A stretch of DNA of 64,000 nt from Bremia lactucae. Lineage: Eukaryota > Oomycota > Peronosporomycetes > Peronosporales > Peronosporaceae. Where the stretch lies: assembly GCF_004359215.1 (NCBI RefSeq), contig NC_090612.1, positions 85,565-149,564 on the forward strand, written 5' to 3'. The notes below the pieces were generated by a model. It was given only the letters and a program-made list of their open reading frames with translations, made no database searches and was not told where the DNA came from. A program made the position numbers and the translations under genes. Positions 32,901 through 44,713 of the stretch are shown here, piece after piece. Numbering within the stretch: the stretch's first letter is position 1; each line of letters opens with the position of its first letter.

Positions 32901-35559
32901 CTTACGGAAATTTGTAGCACGGCCACGAAGCGTATTGAGCTGCGATTGGAGGCAGCGACAGCGACAAAAGCCGTAGAGACCAGAAAGGAGAAATTGTTTC
33001 AGGTGGGGCAGAACAGCAGCGAATAATAAAAGTCCAAGGGGGGCACCTTAAGAGGAGCAAGACACGAAATTCGCGCATGTGTAACCAGAACCCGAGCCCT
33101 CAGAGAAACAACCCTGGATCAAGGTTAGTTTAGGAGGTGGTCTGTTGTTATGGGCTCGTGAGCTCTCGCTACAAGAAAAGAGAAAAGCTAGCTCATGAGC
33201 GTATCAGGTTCTTGATTACGAACCGAGTGAACCCGATACGCAGCGGACGAGCGGCAAGAGAATCAGTCGGATTTTTTTAGAGGTAGTTGACTTACAGGTG
33301 GATGAGTCGATAGCGACTACAGAAAACCGTAAGGTCGCTGAGGAACCAGATGATAAGAAACGACGGGGTATTGGACTCGCTCCGGGCAAAGCGGTCTAGA
33401 CAACAAGTCCCGTTCTGCTCACGCACAAAGCGTAAAGAACGACGCATGTTCCGAAAACTATTGCAAACTTTTGGTCGCAGTGGTAGCGCCCAGCTACCAC
33501 TGGGAGTGCATTTAGCCCAAAAGCCACGGTCTCATCCAAGACGTTAAACATCAGTTAGGCATCCGAGAGGTAAACAACACGGCCACTAGAAACGGCATGG
33601 TGATGGTGTCAGCCCAGGCAGCAGTAAAAGCAACTCTAGCAGGACCCGAAAAAACGCTGGAAAACATGACCGCAAGTCTGAAAAGAGGAATCAAATTTGC
33701 GGGACTACTCCATCTGGAAGACCAATTAGCCCACGAACAACGCGTTAACGCCTTAGCAAACACTCGCCGCGGGTGGGCCAATATGTAGCGTACCGAATCT
33801 GCCAATCATATGAAGTTGTTTTTGGAAGATTACGCCACTGACAGAGCCGTCATCATCAGTGATGATACTGGGGGGGGGGTACGATGAGTATGGCAGTCAA
33901 TAACCTTCTGCAGACAGTATACGTCTTGCACTTGGCGGATGTACAGAAGCAGGAGTGGGCATGCAGAAAATTCAAACCATCGGCCATTACACGTTATCGT
34001 AAGGTAATCGAACCAGCAAAAAAAAACATCTCGGTAATGGATCTTATCGATGATAAAATGGTTGAAAGAACTGAGCACCCCGCGCAACTTCCACTTCTAG
34101 TTCAATATTGGGGCATGCACTACTCAGCTTTCATCTACACAGGACGAGTGGACACGCTGCCAGTCTTAGAGGTGGCGGATGAAGACATGCCCAGCAACGA
34201 TACCGAGGGAGAGTTTCCGGTCGGAACAGTCACCAACGCCACCGGGGCACCTGCAACGAATCCAGCCAGCCCAAATTTTCGGGACTCTCAGGAGGATGCA
34301 AAAATGGACGAACAGTGAGATCCATTCACATGGAGCGGAAAGTCGATGAATTGTGGGCCAGACTACAGGGAGGCTCTACGCTTCATGACCTACAACAAGG
34401 TGTCCTTACCACTCTTACAAATGTGGCAGCAACAGATAGAGGACATTGATCAGGGCGTCAGTCACCGAGTCTAGTCAAGAGGAGGTGCAGGCGTCTCAGA
34501 GCAGTGCAACGTTAGAGGTCAGTAGCTATAGCCCCATCTAACCATCGCCAGCTGAGTATACAGCGGGGTCAGATCGCCCCCAACCAGACGCGCAGGAGTA
34601 CCAGTTCCAGTCACTACAGTGGTAGCTCTTCTCATTACGCCACCAGTAGAAAACAAGACAAGCATCTTCAGAGTGAAGAAGCGCAGTTACATTCAGACGC
34701 CAGATGAAACAACCGGGACGGTACTCAGAAATATCCATATCGCGGTGATCCTAAAAAAGGTTAAGCAATCAGATACTCAAACAACTAACCTACGAGGGCG
34801 AGGACGAGGACAGGGATCGCTCTCAATGGAAAGGTGCCTCGGTGGTGCTGGATGCTAACTAGCCTTACGCTCAGCAACTACTTTTTCCGACAACTATCAG
34901 CTCTACTGCCGAATGGCAGCAGGTTGCCCGAAAGGTGTCGGACCACCTATTATGGCAAATGAAGCATTTTGTCTTCCTGGGCCAGCTCTTCTTGATTTTG
35001 GACGGGAAAGTGCTCGTTCAGTGGACGACAACATGAGGGAATGTAAGGTCGACGGCCTTTGTAGGCCAAACTCGCGAATTGTGGATAAATTCGCATTAGA
35101 GTGGATTGAACACTGGATAGACAACTCCCGCCATTGAAGTCAACAAACGAGCCTCATTCCTCTCGGGGACAACGCGGGCGACTGGCAAAAGCTCCGAGAA
35201 ATAGGATACGCTTGAGATGACATACTAAAGTTTTATGACCCAAAACGACGGAATAGGATGAGCCAGCACCTCGTTTGTGCCATGTTCTTCGATCACGACG
35301 TGCGCTATAAGCAAGCGTACTACAACCAGTCAACTCTCGCATATTTACCATCTCGTAAGTATTTTTCTTCGCCTCAGAACTGCAACAGTCTGAGGAGAAG
35401 AATCTCCTCCCGTATTATGGGCAGCCAGGAACTGTCCTTAAAGTGTCACAATTGTAGCGCCAACTTATTATGAGCGCAGGTGGCTACGGACGTCACAGAA
35501 TCCTGGATATTACTGCGGATTCACAGACTCTTCATTGCGCCAAGATGCAGCCAGTTGAC

Positions 35560-36530
35560 ACAAGAATCGTGAACTTGAACGTATTAGGCTTCAGCAAGAA
35601 AAAAGACTTGGGTGGCTATCGGCATGTAACAGGACAACGGTCCTAGAAAGGCACCTGGCATGGTGCCTCCAAGAAATTCATGTAGATATAGAAGACGGGG
35701 CGGAGGAATTACGAACATTGTGGCAGAAGCTGTGGGGACTAAGGCTGCAAGACCGACAATCGCTCTTATCGTTCTGGAGTACAGGGTCATCCAATTCAGC
35801 AGGGGTAACAATCCTCTTGACACCCTCAGCAGCGCAGACGACTGTGTGGAATAAGAATCAGTGGAATACACGACAGTTAGGAGCCACCATCAATGGGACG
35901 CAGGTGCTCAGCGTCGATGCCATCAACCAGCGCGGAAACTGAAAAGCTTTATTCTCCACCCTCTAACAGTGGGAGTTTGATTGGTGGATCACGATCCTTC
36001 TTGGAGACTTCAACAGTGGGCAGAGTCCTCAATTAGATCGACTAGGGTAACGTACAGCCAGTCGGCCAGATAACCCAGCTTTAATATGCCTGCTTCTCTC
36101 TTTCAAAATCTGACTAACGCTCGACTTCGGCGGGAACACGGGATCGATAAAGAGGTAGATGAAGTGGCAGACCATTTCACATACTGGACTGCCGAGCAAG
36201 ACAGCCGTATTGATCGGTTCTATGTACCTACTGAATGGTTACCGCGGGTGATCTGGGTAACAGCACGGAACCCACCACAATACTCTGATCAACAGGAAGT
36301 CGTCCTCCACTTAAGAGACCTGTTGACGAAGGAACCTCCGAGACACCAAGCCCGCCATACATACCCAATACGTTCCAATAAACCCGAGCGAGTACTTTAC
36401 CAAATGCTGGTGGATATGGGCAATATGGGTATTCGCCGCGAAATCACGACAAGGAACTGGGACACCGACAACATCGAATGCGCAAATTTGCATAGAGGCA
36501 GTGAATCGGCGCGAAAAGCAACTTCGTAAG
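35560..36530 (+). pseudogene. LINE endonuclease (APE-type) domain
   Basis: Readable motifs in order: NSAGVTILL at ~35795-35820; ILLGDFNSGQSPQLDRLG at ~35993-36046, carrying the catalytic GDFN; then a 147-codon frame (36086-36529) with FTYWTAEQDSRIDRFYVPTEW, matching the SRIDxxYVS motif, and SDQQEVVLHL, where the catalytic SDH is SDQ. Several stops are present. It nicks target DNA in the family; here it is dead. Confidence 0.7.
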
Positions 36531-36539
36531 CGTTACTAA

Positions 36540-37080
36540 GCCACTGTTACTCGAAGAAATCAACGTCTCCTAATGAGAAGAGACGACAATGGATTACCGC
36601 TAATATGGAAGCGATTCGAGAAGGACACATGGCCAGAGTGAGCGATTGAATGCATCAAATCACTGAGCGGCCGATGGACTTACAAAAAAGTTTCAAACTG
36701 GGAGAACTTCCAGAGCCACCAAAATATCGGCACAGCTTGGAGATCAGCTTGTATTGACGAGAATAAGTCAGTGGAACTCAGCCGATGCACTATACTATTA
36801 GATATCCGGAAAGCCTACGATATTCTGGACAGGGAGTTCTTTTACGCAGCCCTACGCCGATTTGTTTTTTCCGAGCGATTCGTTGCCCTTATACGTCAAA
36901 TGCACACTGTCACCAAGGCATGTTTCTTGTGTACGGCTGCTGTCCGAGGCGATCCCCGTTCGGTACGGCATTCGACATGGATGCCCTCTCGCGCCATTGT
37001 TTTTTTTCTCATTGTTGTTGAACCTCTGGGACTGGCTTTAAAACAACACCCCACTATGACGGAACTACCCACTATGAGGC
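36540..37080 (+). pseudogene. LINE reverse transcriptase, N-terminal part
   Basis: The frame 36771-37103 contains LLDIRKAYDILDREFFYAAL (RT motif with the first catalytic Asp, F-Asp changed context) and, after a shift, GIRHGCPLAPL and VVEPLGLALKQHP. The FADD-type box would follow but is cut off at 37080. Confidence 0.75.
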
Positions 37081-38424
37081 CTTACCGCGCAGATGCGACA
37101 TGACGTACGACGCCATCCGGCTGTCGTCCTCGATGGAACAGCGGCGCACCAGATTGTTCACTGGCTTTTAGCCGTGGAGCAGTGCGGTGTCTCTGAACTT
37201 AGAGGTAGCTTCAGAGTCCGCGTCAGTAGGGCATCCCGCCCCTACTGCGCTTTTGCATTTTCCGACCCCTCAGCGGTCGATGCAGAGCTCATGCGTCTCG
37301 CACGGTGGTTCTTGTCATTGCCCTTCGGTAAGGGAGTCTTCTTGCTGGGCAGCTTTGCCCCAGCAGGGACCCTGGCATAGCAGCGAGCCATCATATGGCC
37401 GCGCTTGCCGCATTTATTGGATTGGACTTCATGGTATTGGACTTCATGAATCTGGTATCTGACCTCTCGACCAACGGCTTATACCAAGCTGTCCCCGACG
37501 CACTGTTGTAGGATTGCTCGTCAACTAAAGCAATTTGGATTGCCTCTTCCAACATCGACGGAACCTTTCTGAAAAAGGCCTGTCGCAACGGGTTATGCCG
37601 TAGTCCGTTCATAACCGTGGGCACCTTAATGTGCTCCGGAATCTGACCTTCGGTAATGGACGCCGACAGCGAGCGCATCTCTCGCACAAATTCTTGCAGA
37701 GATGGCTTCGCCTGTCGCGCCTCAAAGAAGCGCGCCAGAAGCAACACTTCGTTGTTCGGCGGCTGGTACATGGCGCGAATCTTTTCCTTAAAGATCGCCC
37801 ATGAAGGGAACTCCTTTCTGTCCGCCATAAGCGCCGAATAAGCCCACTCTGAGGCCTTACCGCGCAGATGCGACATGGCGTACGACACCATCCGGCTGTC
37901 GTCCTCGATGAGCTGGGCGACACCGCATTGCCCCACGGCTAAAAGCCAGTGGACAATCGTGTGCGCCGCTGTTCCATCGAACTTTGGTGGGTCCATCCGA
38001 ATGGGCCTCGGCTGATGCGGCAGGGCAGAGAGCATCTCACAGTCCTGTTGAATCCTCGCTCCGAGCCTGCTCATGCCTCAGCTCATCCTGAGTCTGAGTG
38101 ATGGACTCCGCCGCAGCATGGCTCTGTGCCTCGAACGCGGCCCTCCGCTGTCCGAGCACGAATGCCTCAAACTGCTCCAACAGTTAAAGACATTCGTGCT
38201 CGGACAGCGGAGAGCCGCGTTCGAGGCACAGGCTGAGCAACATGTTGCTCAGGAGGCTCAAGAGCCTCGCCAGGGCTTTTTCACCAAATCCCTGTACCAT
38301 GTGCTCTGCCACCTCCCGATGATGTTAGGAGAGGTTCAGAAAACGAGCTCAATCAATATTGAGGCTCATCCTCACGTACACACGCAGAGATGCGGGTCAT
38401 GGGAAGGATTTCTAGTGCTACAAG
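37081..38424 (-). pseudogene. gag: Gypsy family C gag (element C3), mosaic
   Basis: The minus-strand frame 38074-37391 is the same Gag as at 29445-30269, identical at the protein level over about 210 residues from the capsid region on. At its 3' side (37081-37188) is a chimera of a direct and an inverted Gag fragment. At its start a ~55-bp inverted duplication (38120-38235) destroys the first codons. Protease and everything downstream is lost at the LINE junction. Confidence 0.75.
38120..38235. repeat. Fold-back inverted duplication in C3 gag start
   Basis: GTGCCTCGAACGCGGC...CTGTCCGAGCACGAATG is followed within a few bases by its reverse complement CATTCGTGCTCGGACAGCGG...GCCGCGTTCGAGGCAC. 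The arms are about 50-55 bp. Confidence 0.85.
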
Positions 38425-38817
38425 TGTTGGCGGGCACGTCGTAATGCGGCCACGCTTTACTTACCCACAAACCCTAGCACTGCGAAGAAGCGGTTTGACC
38501 GTCTACTCTGGTGTGTCGTGAGGTTGTTGTGGTCGGCGCATTAGCGATCTCACCCAACGCACTAAGTACTCGAATAAAGTGTCGTCATGGGAGCGGTGAT
38601 CCGACTCCTCGTGCGCACTTACCAAGAAGGAAGTAGTTTTCAGACTGAATTATATTTAATCGTATTTAATATAAATACCTACTTTTACCAATCATAAATG
38701 TCATGTCTGTAGATAACACTAATATGTATTGCGAGCGCATCTTTCTAGATACCTCGCATAACGGATGACTCTAGACGTCATCCCTTCTAATGTGAAGGCA
38801 CCTATGTGCATCACATA
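38425..38817 (-). repeat. LTR of C3, left part (interrupted by B1)
   Basis: Begins TGTTGGCGGGCACGTCG and follows the family C LTR until ...GTGCATCACATA. It resumes at 46156 after the nested element B1 and ends CCGTTACA at 46270. Confidence 0.9.
38813..38817. repeat. Target site duplication ACATA, left
   Basis: ACATA directly left of B1; the same five bases directly follow B1 at 46156-46160. The uninterrupted site CATCACATACACAAGG is seen in the homologous LTR near 14690. Confidence 0.93.
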
Positions 38818-39259
38818 TGTAACGGGGCACTGCCGACTTGTACTGCTTCAGTACAAGTCCATTTCGCACTGCTTTAGTGCGAGTGGTGCCTCACGTCAAT
38901 TCACGTACACTAATACGTGCAGAGGAATACTCTCTTTATAAACACTTGCTTTAAAGAGGGTTAAGAGTAAACTGTATCTATTATATAATTAAGTTCTTCT
39001 GAATCTATCTATTTATTACTATCTTAATTATAAACTAATACAAAACATGTAGTAAAGTCTTACCTGTCTCTCTCTTTTTGCGCGTCCAGCGTTGACTGGA
39101 CCGCAAAGAAAGTAGATATAATGGCCTATATCTACCAATGAATAAGCTTTTCGAATATACGTACTACGTAATATTTTCCAGATAATATCTACCTTTTAGA
39201 TAATCTATTAATTAACAACCTTTCAGTGTTAATTTCATGTAACGATACACCCCGTTACA
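38818..39259 (-). repeat. 3' LTR of element B1 (family B)
   Basis: 442 bp with perfect terminal inverted ends TGTAACGGGG...CCCCGTTACA. The adjoining internal sequence (39260-39275) is a purine tract on the minus strand, so this is the 3' LTR. Confidence 0.92.
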
Positions 39260-39275
39260 TCACCCCTCCCTTAAA
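39260..39275 (-). other. Polypurine tract of B1
   Basis: On the minus strand GTTTAAGGGAGGGGTGA directly abuts the LTR start TGTAACG. This is the expected plus-strand primer site and fixes the element's direction. Confidence 0.75.
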
Positions 39276-39393
39276 CAACAATCACTATGATTGTTATTGA
39301 ATAGAGTGGTCACTATAAGATCACTTAATTGAAAACGATGTGGATTGGTCAGAACCATCAATTTTAATTCTATTGCATGGTTAACAAGTCCAT

Positions 39394-40580
39394 TCAAAAT
39401 GCGAATAGTGGGCGGCGCCTTCGGCTGCGGTTCATGCAGCCGCGGGCGACGCATTATTATCTCTGCGGTCGACGTTTCGTCTGCCGTAGTATCAACTCCT
39501 CTCGCAACAGTAGATATTGCGGCTGCACTTGGTGGGTCACCACGTGAATGCGACCCCTCTTTGGAGGTCCCCTATGAGTGCGAGTCAGACGAAATGGCCG
39601 AATCGGGGAGACAGAACAGCCGCTTGATCATCTTCAGGCGGCTGACTATGAGCCTTCGAATGTGGGAAGTCATTCAGGAAGACGTGCTAATAGCTTTCTC
39701 TCCAGCATGTTTGGTTCCGACGAGATGATTCCTCATCGCCAGCACCATCTCCCGTGCCGTCACCCGCACATATTTCTGTGCGTGGTGATGACGATAGCGT
39801 AAGCCATCGTAATACAAGTTCTTGTGGTACCCCTGCTTCAGTGGGTACCACTTAGGGTAGCGTAGACAATAAAATGTATCGTCTTGCTCCTGAGAAGAAG
39901 TCGTGGCTTTGCCCGAACGGCTAGTCAATAGCTTGTCTAGAGAGACTACTACAATAAATAAATATTTCTTATTTATTGCGACAGAGCTACATGGCCTTGA
40001 TCCCAGCACGAAGAACTTTCGCGCTGAGGAAGATTTTTATCTCGATGCTTTTCTTAAGCATCGATGGTATAGTGGCAACCACATGCGAGATAAAATCACG
40101 CTGATGCAAGCCTGGAGCGGGTTTAATTGCAATGTCTGAGACATTGGACGCGAAGCCTGGCTTCAAAGACTCAACGCAATTCGCGTTAAGTTTGATAAAC
40201 GTACTCCAACCGGTGCGAGGTATAAATTGCGTCAGTTGTCACGTGAGACAGAAGGACTTGATCACGAGCGCGGTAAGCGTCGCTCGTAAGAGCAGACGGT
40301 GCAGGCTCATCATATCGAACGGTTGAAAGACCGTTCGAAGAGTGCGTACTCCATGTTGGAGTACGAACGGAATAATCACGCTCTTCGTGATGAGCTGTTG
40401 TCAGCTCATCGCGGTTTCGAGAATCTTCAGACCCGACATGATAATCTCCAGATTCAACATGAGAATCTGGTCCGTGACCACAAGAATCTTCTACGGATTC
40501 TTGAGAAGGGTGTTCAGATCCGTCCTCGGAAGAAACCACGGACTGATGGTACGGGCGGAGCCGACCAACGTACAACGTAG
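39394..40580 (+). pseudogene. Family B antisense ORF (B1)
   Basis: It lies on the strand opposite to gag-pol, between the integrase end and the 3' LTR, and overlaps the integrase C-terminal region tail-to-tail by ~390 bp. Reading with a few frameshifts and stops gives: a Ser/Ala-rich N-terminus (39394-39600); an acidic block with SNVGSHSGRRANSFLSS (39650-39715); a Pro/Ser linker; a globular block with LHGLDPSTKNFRAEEDFYLD and FLKHRWYSGNH (39990-40085); WLQRLN...ARYKLRQLSRE; a clear coiled coil (ENLQTRHDNLQIQHENL, 40420-40500); and a basic RPRKKPR tail. B2 repeats the N-terminal part. The function is unknown; the tail could be a nuclear signal. Confidence 0.65.
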
Positions 40581-42142
40581 GATGCGTTCGCATTCTACGT
40601 GGCAATTCTATTGTGTACGCACTGCCTCTGCGATGCAGTACGCGGAAAGGCCCAATGAACTTGGGTAATAGTTTACTGCTACCCACGTTAGTGACTACAC
40701 GCTAAGGTTAGTTTACCGTAGAGAGTAGTGCTAAGTCATTAATATTTAATGAAATAACATTTGCTCTTCCTTGTTTGTCTGCGTTCCGTTTCTGACGGTC
40801 CACTGCGTTAGCAATGGAATCCTGTACGAAACGGATTACTGATTCTCGAGCCAGAAGAAATTCCTCTGCTGACTCATTTGTTTTGTCTTTTTCAGTGCGC
40901 TTTGTGCGCACTGCCATGAGATCATTCTCATTTTCGATGTCGAAGCAGTCGACATCGACGTCATTAGCCGCGTTGGTAACTTCGACGCGTGATGAGCATG
41001 AGCCAGAGATGTTTTTGCTCGTGCGAGTCCACCCTCCCCCTTGAACTAGAGGATCCCTCTAATTATGTGGGTATGCGTGGATGGCGTAAGCCATTCACGA
41101 AGAACGGTGTATGCATTGTAGACGCATGCACCGATTTGTTGATGGCGAAATCGACAATCCGTTAAAACTTGCTCCAATTCTGACAAGATTGGACGTAACC
41201 TCGAAGTATCTCTTCGAGGACGTGATTTACGCGTTCCGTCTAACCAGCTGTCCCTGGATGATCAGAAGTTGACATAGTCAGCCGTGTTTCGATCTCTAGG
41301 AACACGGTTTGCCAAACCTCCGCCGTGAACCGTGGATCTCTATCGGAGACCAGCTCGCGGGGTAAACCATGAAGTATGAATACCGTGTTGACAAAGACAC
41401 GGGCACAACCCGGAGCCGTGATTGACTCTGGTTCTGCAACAAGATGTACCATATTGCTTTATCTGTCTACAAAACCAAGGATTTCATTGTTTTTGTGATC
41501 GTCTTTGAGAAATCTGAAGACGAAGTCTATAGATACGGACTGCCACTATTCTGCCGGAAGTGGTAGAGGTTGGAGAGGTGCACGGGATAAAGGGCTTGGC
41601 TTCACCCGTTCACATACCGCGCAAGCACGAACCTACTTGCGCACGAACTGATACTGGTGTGGCCAGCAAAAGTCGCGACTTACTGTGACATAAGTTTTCT
41701 CACGTCCACGCTGCCCACTTGTTGGTGCATCGTGACACTCATACATGATGCGCAAGCGCAAATGATTGTGAGTTGGGACGACGACACTTGGAGTGTCGCC
41801 GGCAACGGCTGTGTAATACAATAAGCCGTTGCGTGTTGTGTATCGATCGGATGACGATCGATATAAAGCCGGTAAATCTTTAAGAGATTTATTAGATGGA
41901 TTCATCAGATGATCCATTAAACGCGAAAGGTCATTATCGTCTCCGTAGGTTTTCTTTATGTCATCAAATAAGGTTGATGACGGAACACTTGTAAAGAGTG
42001 TTGCAACAAAGGTATATTTAACTGTTGGAATTTGCAGCCGGCTCGAAATCGGGTCGGCGTGATAACGCATCAGCGACGACATTAAGTCGTCCTGGTTTAT
42101 ATTCCACGGAGATAGTATCTTCCGCGAAGAAAGGATAGCCAC
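40186..42142 (-). pseudogene. Gypsy integrase (B1)
   Basis: The H2C2 module has RIMYECHDAPTSGQRGREKT (41680-41745) and the paired Cys of CAVCERV. The core shows the first Asp in SVSMDFVF (~41545) and the second in [14 protein letters not shown] (~41330-41360). At the third site the usual Glu is Asp (RIVDFAINKSV, ~41130-41150), which should abolish or weaken catalysis. The GPF module SSKLLPKFIGPFRVLHRRG is intact at 40620-40680, followed by HPTLYVGRLRPYHQ and a hydrophilic tail to 40186 that overlaps the antisense frame. No chromodomain is seen. Confidence 0.8.
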
Positions 42143-42588
42143 CTCGCCATTCTATGCAAGAGGTGTGGGCTATTCAAGGCCGTGCGTAATGACGCATGGT
42201 CCGTATATGCGATGAACGGTCTATCTCCTCGGAGATAGACCCTAAATTTAGCCAGTGCATATTTCATGGCAAGGAGTTTCTTGTCATGCACTGGGTAATT
42301 GCGTTCAGCTGGTTGCAGCTGACGCGATTGGTAACAGACGACGCGCTCTGCGCCGTCTGTATCGTATTGCATTAACGCACAGCCGATTGCGAAATCACTG
42401 GCGTCACAGACCACATGGAATGGTATGTCTTGATCTGCAATCGCCAACATGGGCGATTGCATCAAGCTTCGTTCTATATCTTTAAAGGAACGCTGACAAT
42501 CAGTGTTTAATAGCCATTTCGCGTCTTTTTTCAAGAGACGAGAGAGATGTACTGTCATCTCGGCATAATTGTGGGAGCACTTGTGCAA
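42097..42588 (-). pseudogene. Gypsy RNase H (B1)
   Basis: A 163-codon minus-strand frame with FHVVCDASDFAIGCAL (first catalytic Asp) and FIAYTDHASLRTAL (third catalytic Asp). The catalytic Glu in the DKELLAMKYAL helix is Lys here (DKKLLAMKYAL), so activity should be lost. It ends in SFLRGRYYLRGI. RT lies just upstream at 42597. Confidence 0.85.
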
Positions 42589-42596
42589 GTACGCCG

Positions 42597-43450
42597 CTAA
42601 TCCAAGGAACTTTCTAAGTCACTTGACATCGACTGGAACTGGTCAGTCGGTAATTGCCTTGATCTTTTCGGGATCAGGGCGCACGCCGTGTTTACCAACG
42701 ATGCACCCAAGAAGTGGTATTTCGCTTCAGCGAATATGCGCTTCTTGAGATTTGCGTACAACTTATGCTTTCGCATAAGTGTAAGATTCTGACGAACGTG
42801 AGTTTTATGAACTTCCACGTCCGTCTTTCCGTCCATGGCCTGGCTATGGACGAATTCACCGTCAAAATAGCTCGGTGCGAATTCTTGCACCGGTCTCAAC
42901 AGATTCGTTACGCTTCTGTTGAATGTTGCAGGGGCGTTACTAAGCCCCTGTGGTATAACTAGCCATTCCCAGAGCATCCCACTGGGAGTGCTCACTGCTG
43001 TGTACGGGATGTCCTGTATATAAGGATCTGATAAGATCCATCCATCAGATCCATAGACGACCAGATGGTACTCTTAGATACACCATCTATGATTACGTCT
43101 TTTCTAGGTATCGGCGTTTGAGCCGGTACCGTTGCAGCATTCGATTTATTGAATGCGTGCACTATCCGCCACCTTCCTGTAGCCTTTTGCACACGGAGGT
43201 AGGAGAGCTATGTGGGATGATTGACTCTCTTACATGGCCCGCTTTTAATCGATCGATAAAGAATTTATCGAGCGCAAGTCCTTGTTCACGATGCAGTGGC
43301 CACTGCTTCATGACACAATACTTCGAGCTCGGTTTGAGCTCTATCTCATTTCGAGTACCTTTATCCTTAGGCCACTCGCATGGAGCTATTTTAGGGAGTA
43401 CATCCCTGAATTCAATGAAATCCTTGTATAAAGGATTTGTTTAAGGTGAC
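42597..43450 (-). pseudogene. Gypsy reverse transcriptase (B1)
   Basis: Fingers motif CVMKQWPLHREQ (~43280-43315), GRWRIVHAFNKSNAATVPAQTPIPRKD (43100-43180), LMDGSYQILI, then STPSGMLWEWLVIPQGLSNAPATFNR (42920-42995). The catalytic Tyr-x-Asp-Asp is Tyr-Phe-Asp-Gly-Glu at ~42855-42870, losing the second Asp. Stops and shifts separate the parts. Confidence 0.85.
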
Positions 43451-43949
43451 TCCCAGGATTGAGTACTATATTTCTCAATCCGAGTATTCACATCGAGGAC
43501 ACTTTCGTCCATCGATGAGCTGCTGAGAACCCGCTCGTTATCTGCAAAATTACAGCTGACCGAGTATCGGCTATGTATTCGTCCTCTGTGATGAGTACAC
43601 AGATCAACTTGATTCTACTACTATGTAGATCTCTCAAGAATCGCTTGGGTTCTAGGGTTGGTAATTGAGTTATCTCCGAAGTTAACTTCGGAGGCGCATA
43701 CCGATCAAGAGTATAAGAGCCTACTCTTGATCCGTCATTAACCAAGACATCCAATGCCTCGGTTTCTTCCTGGAATTTTTCCACAGGCTGCCGAGGGATC
43801 AATCCCTCGGGATGCTGAAGTCTAGTACTTCAGCATTAACTATTTGAGGAGATTTCTTCTCAAGTACGTAGGGACTTATTCCCTCAACGTCTTCTGACTG
43901 TTATTGCGCTGTCACACTCGAGTCCTCTACGGTCGACTCTCTACTCGAC

Positions 43950-44620
43950 CTAGGATCGTCGTGTAGCAGAGAGTCGACCTAGTCCATTTTGGACAACCAG
44001 TATCTTCCTTGAATGTCGCCCGCTAGGCGTACATTCATGTCTCAATCCGCTCGACTTATTCGAGTGAGGGACCTTCGGCGCTGCCTGTGCATTCGCACAG
44101 CCGCTGGCAGCTGACTCCACAGGGTGATTAGTAATCATACTGTGATCTTGTGCAGTCGTATTAATGACCGTACCACAAGTGAGGCCATCGCACTCACTCG
44201 TAGTACATCCACAACGCTTGTGGACGCTTAAGACGTTCATCAGATGGCCATCTGATGAACAAGTGACAGGCATCGTTACGGATCGATGCTGCCAGCGGAT
44301 TCTTAACTCATATTTTCCGAGCCAAGGTAAGCCTAGGAGGACATCAAAGTTGTCATCCAAATCCAGTACGATGAAATCATCATCGTACTGTAAATCTTTT
44401 AACGTGTAGTGAAATTTCACTACGCGTTTCATTACTGTTATCGATGCGTCTGTCGCTAAACGCACCGTCATCTTCGTTGGAGGGATGTCGCGCTCGACAT
44501 ATTCGAGACTACGACCCTCTATCGACTGGCGACGAATAAAGTTATTCGACGCCCCACAGTCTACTAGGGTTCTAAGTGACAGATTTTCTGTCACTTCTAA
44601 CTTCAAGGTGATGGGGGATT
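43950..44620 (-). pseudogene. Gypsy aspartic protease (B1)
   Basis: The 218-codon frame opens with MKLEVTENLSLRTLVDCGAS, where the active site is Asp-Cys-Gly-Ala-Ser, continues through TVRLATDASITVMKRVVKFHYTL, and has the second-half DNFDVLLGLPWLGKYEL. An 89-bp tandem duplication (44536-44713) places a second, damaged copy of the active site (VDYGAS) upstream and shifts the frame relative to gag. Confidence 0.8.
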
Positions 44621-44713
44621 CCTCATAAAGTTATTCGACGCCCCATAGTCTACTAGGGCTCTAAGTGACAGATTTTCTCTCACTTTTAACTTCAAGGTGA
44701 TGAGGGATCCCTC
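44536..44713. repeat. 89-bp tandem duplication over the B1 protease active site
   Basis: ATAAAGTTATTCGACGCCCC starts at 44536 and again at 44625, followed by near-identical sequence through CTTCAAGGTGATG. The period is 89, so the frame changes. Confidence 0.9.

Larger units (their letters stand above)
30985..37080 (+). mobile_element. LINE-type non-LTR retrotransposon, 3'-truncated
   Basis: The plus-strand element has an ORF1 with a CCHC knuckle, an apurinic/apyrimidinic-type endonuclease and the N-terminal part of a reverse transcriptase, in that order and without LTRs. It ends abruptly in the RT at 37080 where family C sequence begins, so its 3' UTR and tail are missing. Frameshifts and stops are frequent, so it is inactive. 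The endonuclease-plus-knuckle layout suggests the L1/Tad type, but I cannot place the clade. Confidence 0.7.
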
